Source of the DNA: Anaerolineales bacterium
GTDB lineage: Bacteria > Chloroflexota > Anaerolineae > Anaerolineales > UBA11657
Reading direction: 5' to 3'
Length of the DNA stretch: 6,917 bases
Assembly (NCBI GenBank): GCA_947503585.1
Contig: CANNEJ010000077.1
Location: 1 to 6,917 of the forward strand
The notes beneath the pieces were generated by a model that did not search any database, was not told the origin of the DNA, and was given only the letters and a program-made list of their open reading frames with translations. This document shows, one piece after another, positions 6,023 through 6,917 of the stretch. Every line of letters starts with the position of its first letter. Positions within the stretch are counted from its first letter, which is position 1. Both the position numbers and the translations under genes were made by a program.

Positions 6023-6917
6023 ATGCGCGCTGACTTTGCGCGCAAGGTGCGCATTGGTTTTCTGCTTGCGGCTGTGGCCGCTGCCTGCTCGCCAGCTGCT
6101 GCCGCCATACCGCCAACTGCCGCACCCGCCAGCGCCCCGGCTGTAGTTGGCTACGCGCCGGAGCGCGGCGCCGAGCTTGCCCGTGATGGCTCCATCGAGC
6201 TGTATTTTGACCAGCCGATGGACCAGCAAAGCGTGGCGCAGGCGCTGCGCTTTGACCCGCCGCTGCCTGGACAGCTGCTGTGGCCGGAGCCGGGTGTGGC
6301 ACGCTATGTGCCGGCGGGCGCAGCGCCGCACGCAGCCCGCATTGGGGTGCGCCTGCTGGCCAGCGCACGCAGCGCCAGCGGTGCGCAGCTGCCCGCCGAC
6401 TTCAGTTTCTTTGTGCACACCACCGGGTATGTGGAGGTGACCCAGGTGTTCCCGCTGCCCGATGCACAAGCAGTGGATGTGCGGTCCGCGATCACTGTGG
6501 TGTTCAACCGGCCAGTGGTGCCGCTGACTGCAGCCAGCACCGTAAGCGCGCTGCCCAACCCGCTGCAACTGCAGCCGCCCGTAGCCGGCACTGGCGAGTG
6601 GCAAAGCACCAGCATCTTTGTCTTCACCCCGGCAGCGAGCCTTGCGGGCGGGCAGCGCTACAGCGCCACCATCAGCGCCCCGGCAATCGCTGCGCTCAGT
6701 GCCAGCGGCAGCCTGCAGCTGCCCGCTGCAGAAATGCAAACTGATTACACATGGGTCTTTAGTACACCCGCTCCAAAAGTCTTGGGCACCGAAGCATCGC
6801 CCGACGGCCGCACCATTTCGATTGTCTTCAACCAGCCCATGGATCACGCCAGCACCGAGGGCGCATTTGCGGTGCGCAGTGCCGCTGGCGCTGCTGTGCG
6901 TGGCACCTTTGCGTGGG
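6023..6917 (+). CDS. Lipoprotein with Ig-like repeats, probable N-terminus of a bacterial alpha-2-macroglobulin (3'-truncated)
   Basis: The frame is open to the window's end (298 codons seen). Residues 1-21 form a signal sequence (RKVRIGFLLAAVAAA) with a probable lipobox cysteine at Cys22, then a Pro/Ala linker. Three related Ig-like units of the Big_5/SbsA type follow: about 41-133 with IELYFDQPMD (58-67), about 137-249 with ITVVFNRPV (157-165), and from about 251 with ISIVFNQPMD (265-274). The IxVxFxxPM motif and endings such as YTWVFST are typical. In Chloroflexota this arrangement, including the phrase VVPLT, is as I recall the N-terminal part of large alpha-2-macroglobulin-like lipoproteins, which trap proteases at the cell surface; the macroglobulin and thioester parts would lie beyond the window, so this is inference. 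ATG 6023 is chosen; GTG 6005 is in frame and closer to a weak AAAAGG, so it is possible. The gap to the preceding stop is 29 bases (11 from the GTG), suggesting cotranscription. Confidence 0.75.
   Translation, partial: MRADFARKVRIGFLLAAVAAACSPAAAAIPPTAAPASAPAVVGYAPERGAELARDGSIELYFDQPMDQQSVAQALRFDPPLPGQLLWPEPGVARYVPAGAAPHAARIGVRLLASARSASGAQLPADFSFFVHTTGYVEVTQVFPLPDAQAVDVRSAITVVFNRPVVPLTAASTVSALPNPLQLQPPVAGTGEWQSTSIFVFTPAASLAGGQRYSATISAPAIAALSASGSLQLPAAEMQTDYTWVFSTPAPKVLGTEASPDGRTISIVFNQPMDHASTEGAFAVRSAAGAAVRGTFAW

Noticed and set aside
5547..6368. Minus-strand open frame of 273 codons spanning the end of the folate enzyme
   Set aside because: It overlaps the conserved reductase domain antisense, is rich in Arg/Gln/Ala as expected from GC-rich shadow translation, and shows no motif.
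5990..6847. Long minus-strand open frame of 285 codons opposite the Ig-repeat lipoprotein
   Set aside because: Its composition is that of a GC-rich antisense shadow with no recognisable domain, while the plus strand encodes repeated Ig-like motifs and a lipoprotein signal.

Overview
The window is GC-rich, gene-dense bacterial DNA. Three features together point, as an inference, to Chloroflexota or a similar lineage: a fused homocysteine S-methyltransferase/methylenetetrahydrofolate reductase, a lipoprotein with Ig-like repeats resembling the N-terminus of bacterial alpha-2-macroglobulins, and a heterodimeric ABC exporter. No rRNA, tRNA, insertion sequence, CRISPR array or phage gene was seen.

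Layout. Positions 1-2386 (+) hold the end of one ABC exporter subunit and a complete second subunit. Their nucleotide-binding motifs are complementary: one has a canonical signature and an altered Walker B, the other the reverse. This is the pattern of a heterodimer with one active and one degenerate ATP site. Positions 2503-3153 (-) encode pyridoxamine 5'-phosphate oxidase (PdxH), convergent with the exporter. Positions 3154-3472 hold no gene but contain a good intrinsic terminator for the next minus-strand gene. Positions 3473-4051 (-) encode a lipoprotein with a thioredoxin fold. From 4119 (+), divergently, come the bifunctional methionine/folate enzyme and, a few bases later, a lipoprotein with Ig-like repeats that runs off the window.

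The main discovery candidate is the thioredoxin gene. Conventional gene calling splits it into a domainless 110-residue lipoprotein and a 76-residue fragment, because of an in-frame TGA at 3719-3721. The TGA sits exactly where the first catalytic cysteine of the CxxC motif should be, so the site reads U-G-A-C. Downstream there is a perfect 8-bp hairpin with a 5-nt loop that has G at its second position, 26 nt from the TGA to the loop. That geometry matches a bacterial SECIS element. The simplest reading is an exported, membrane-anchored selenocysteine thioredoxin (UxxC). A nonsense mutation or base error is the alternative.

The 67-bp divergent intergenic region has a promoter-like -10 box only 7-8 nt upstream of each ATG, so both genes may be transcribed as leaderless mRNAs from promoters whose -35 boxes overlap. 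The methionine enzyme (one-carbon metabolism), PdxH (PLP supply), the thiol-redox lipoprotein and the exporter do not form an obvious single pathway. I regard their proximity as ordinary housekeeping neighbourhood apart from the probable two-gene exporter operon and the closely spaced pair at the right end.
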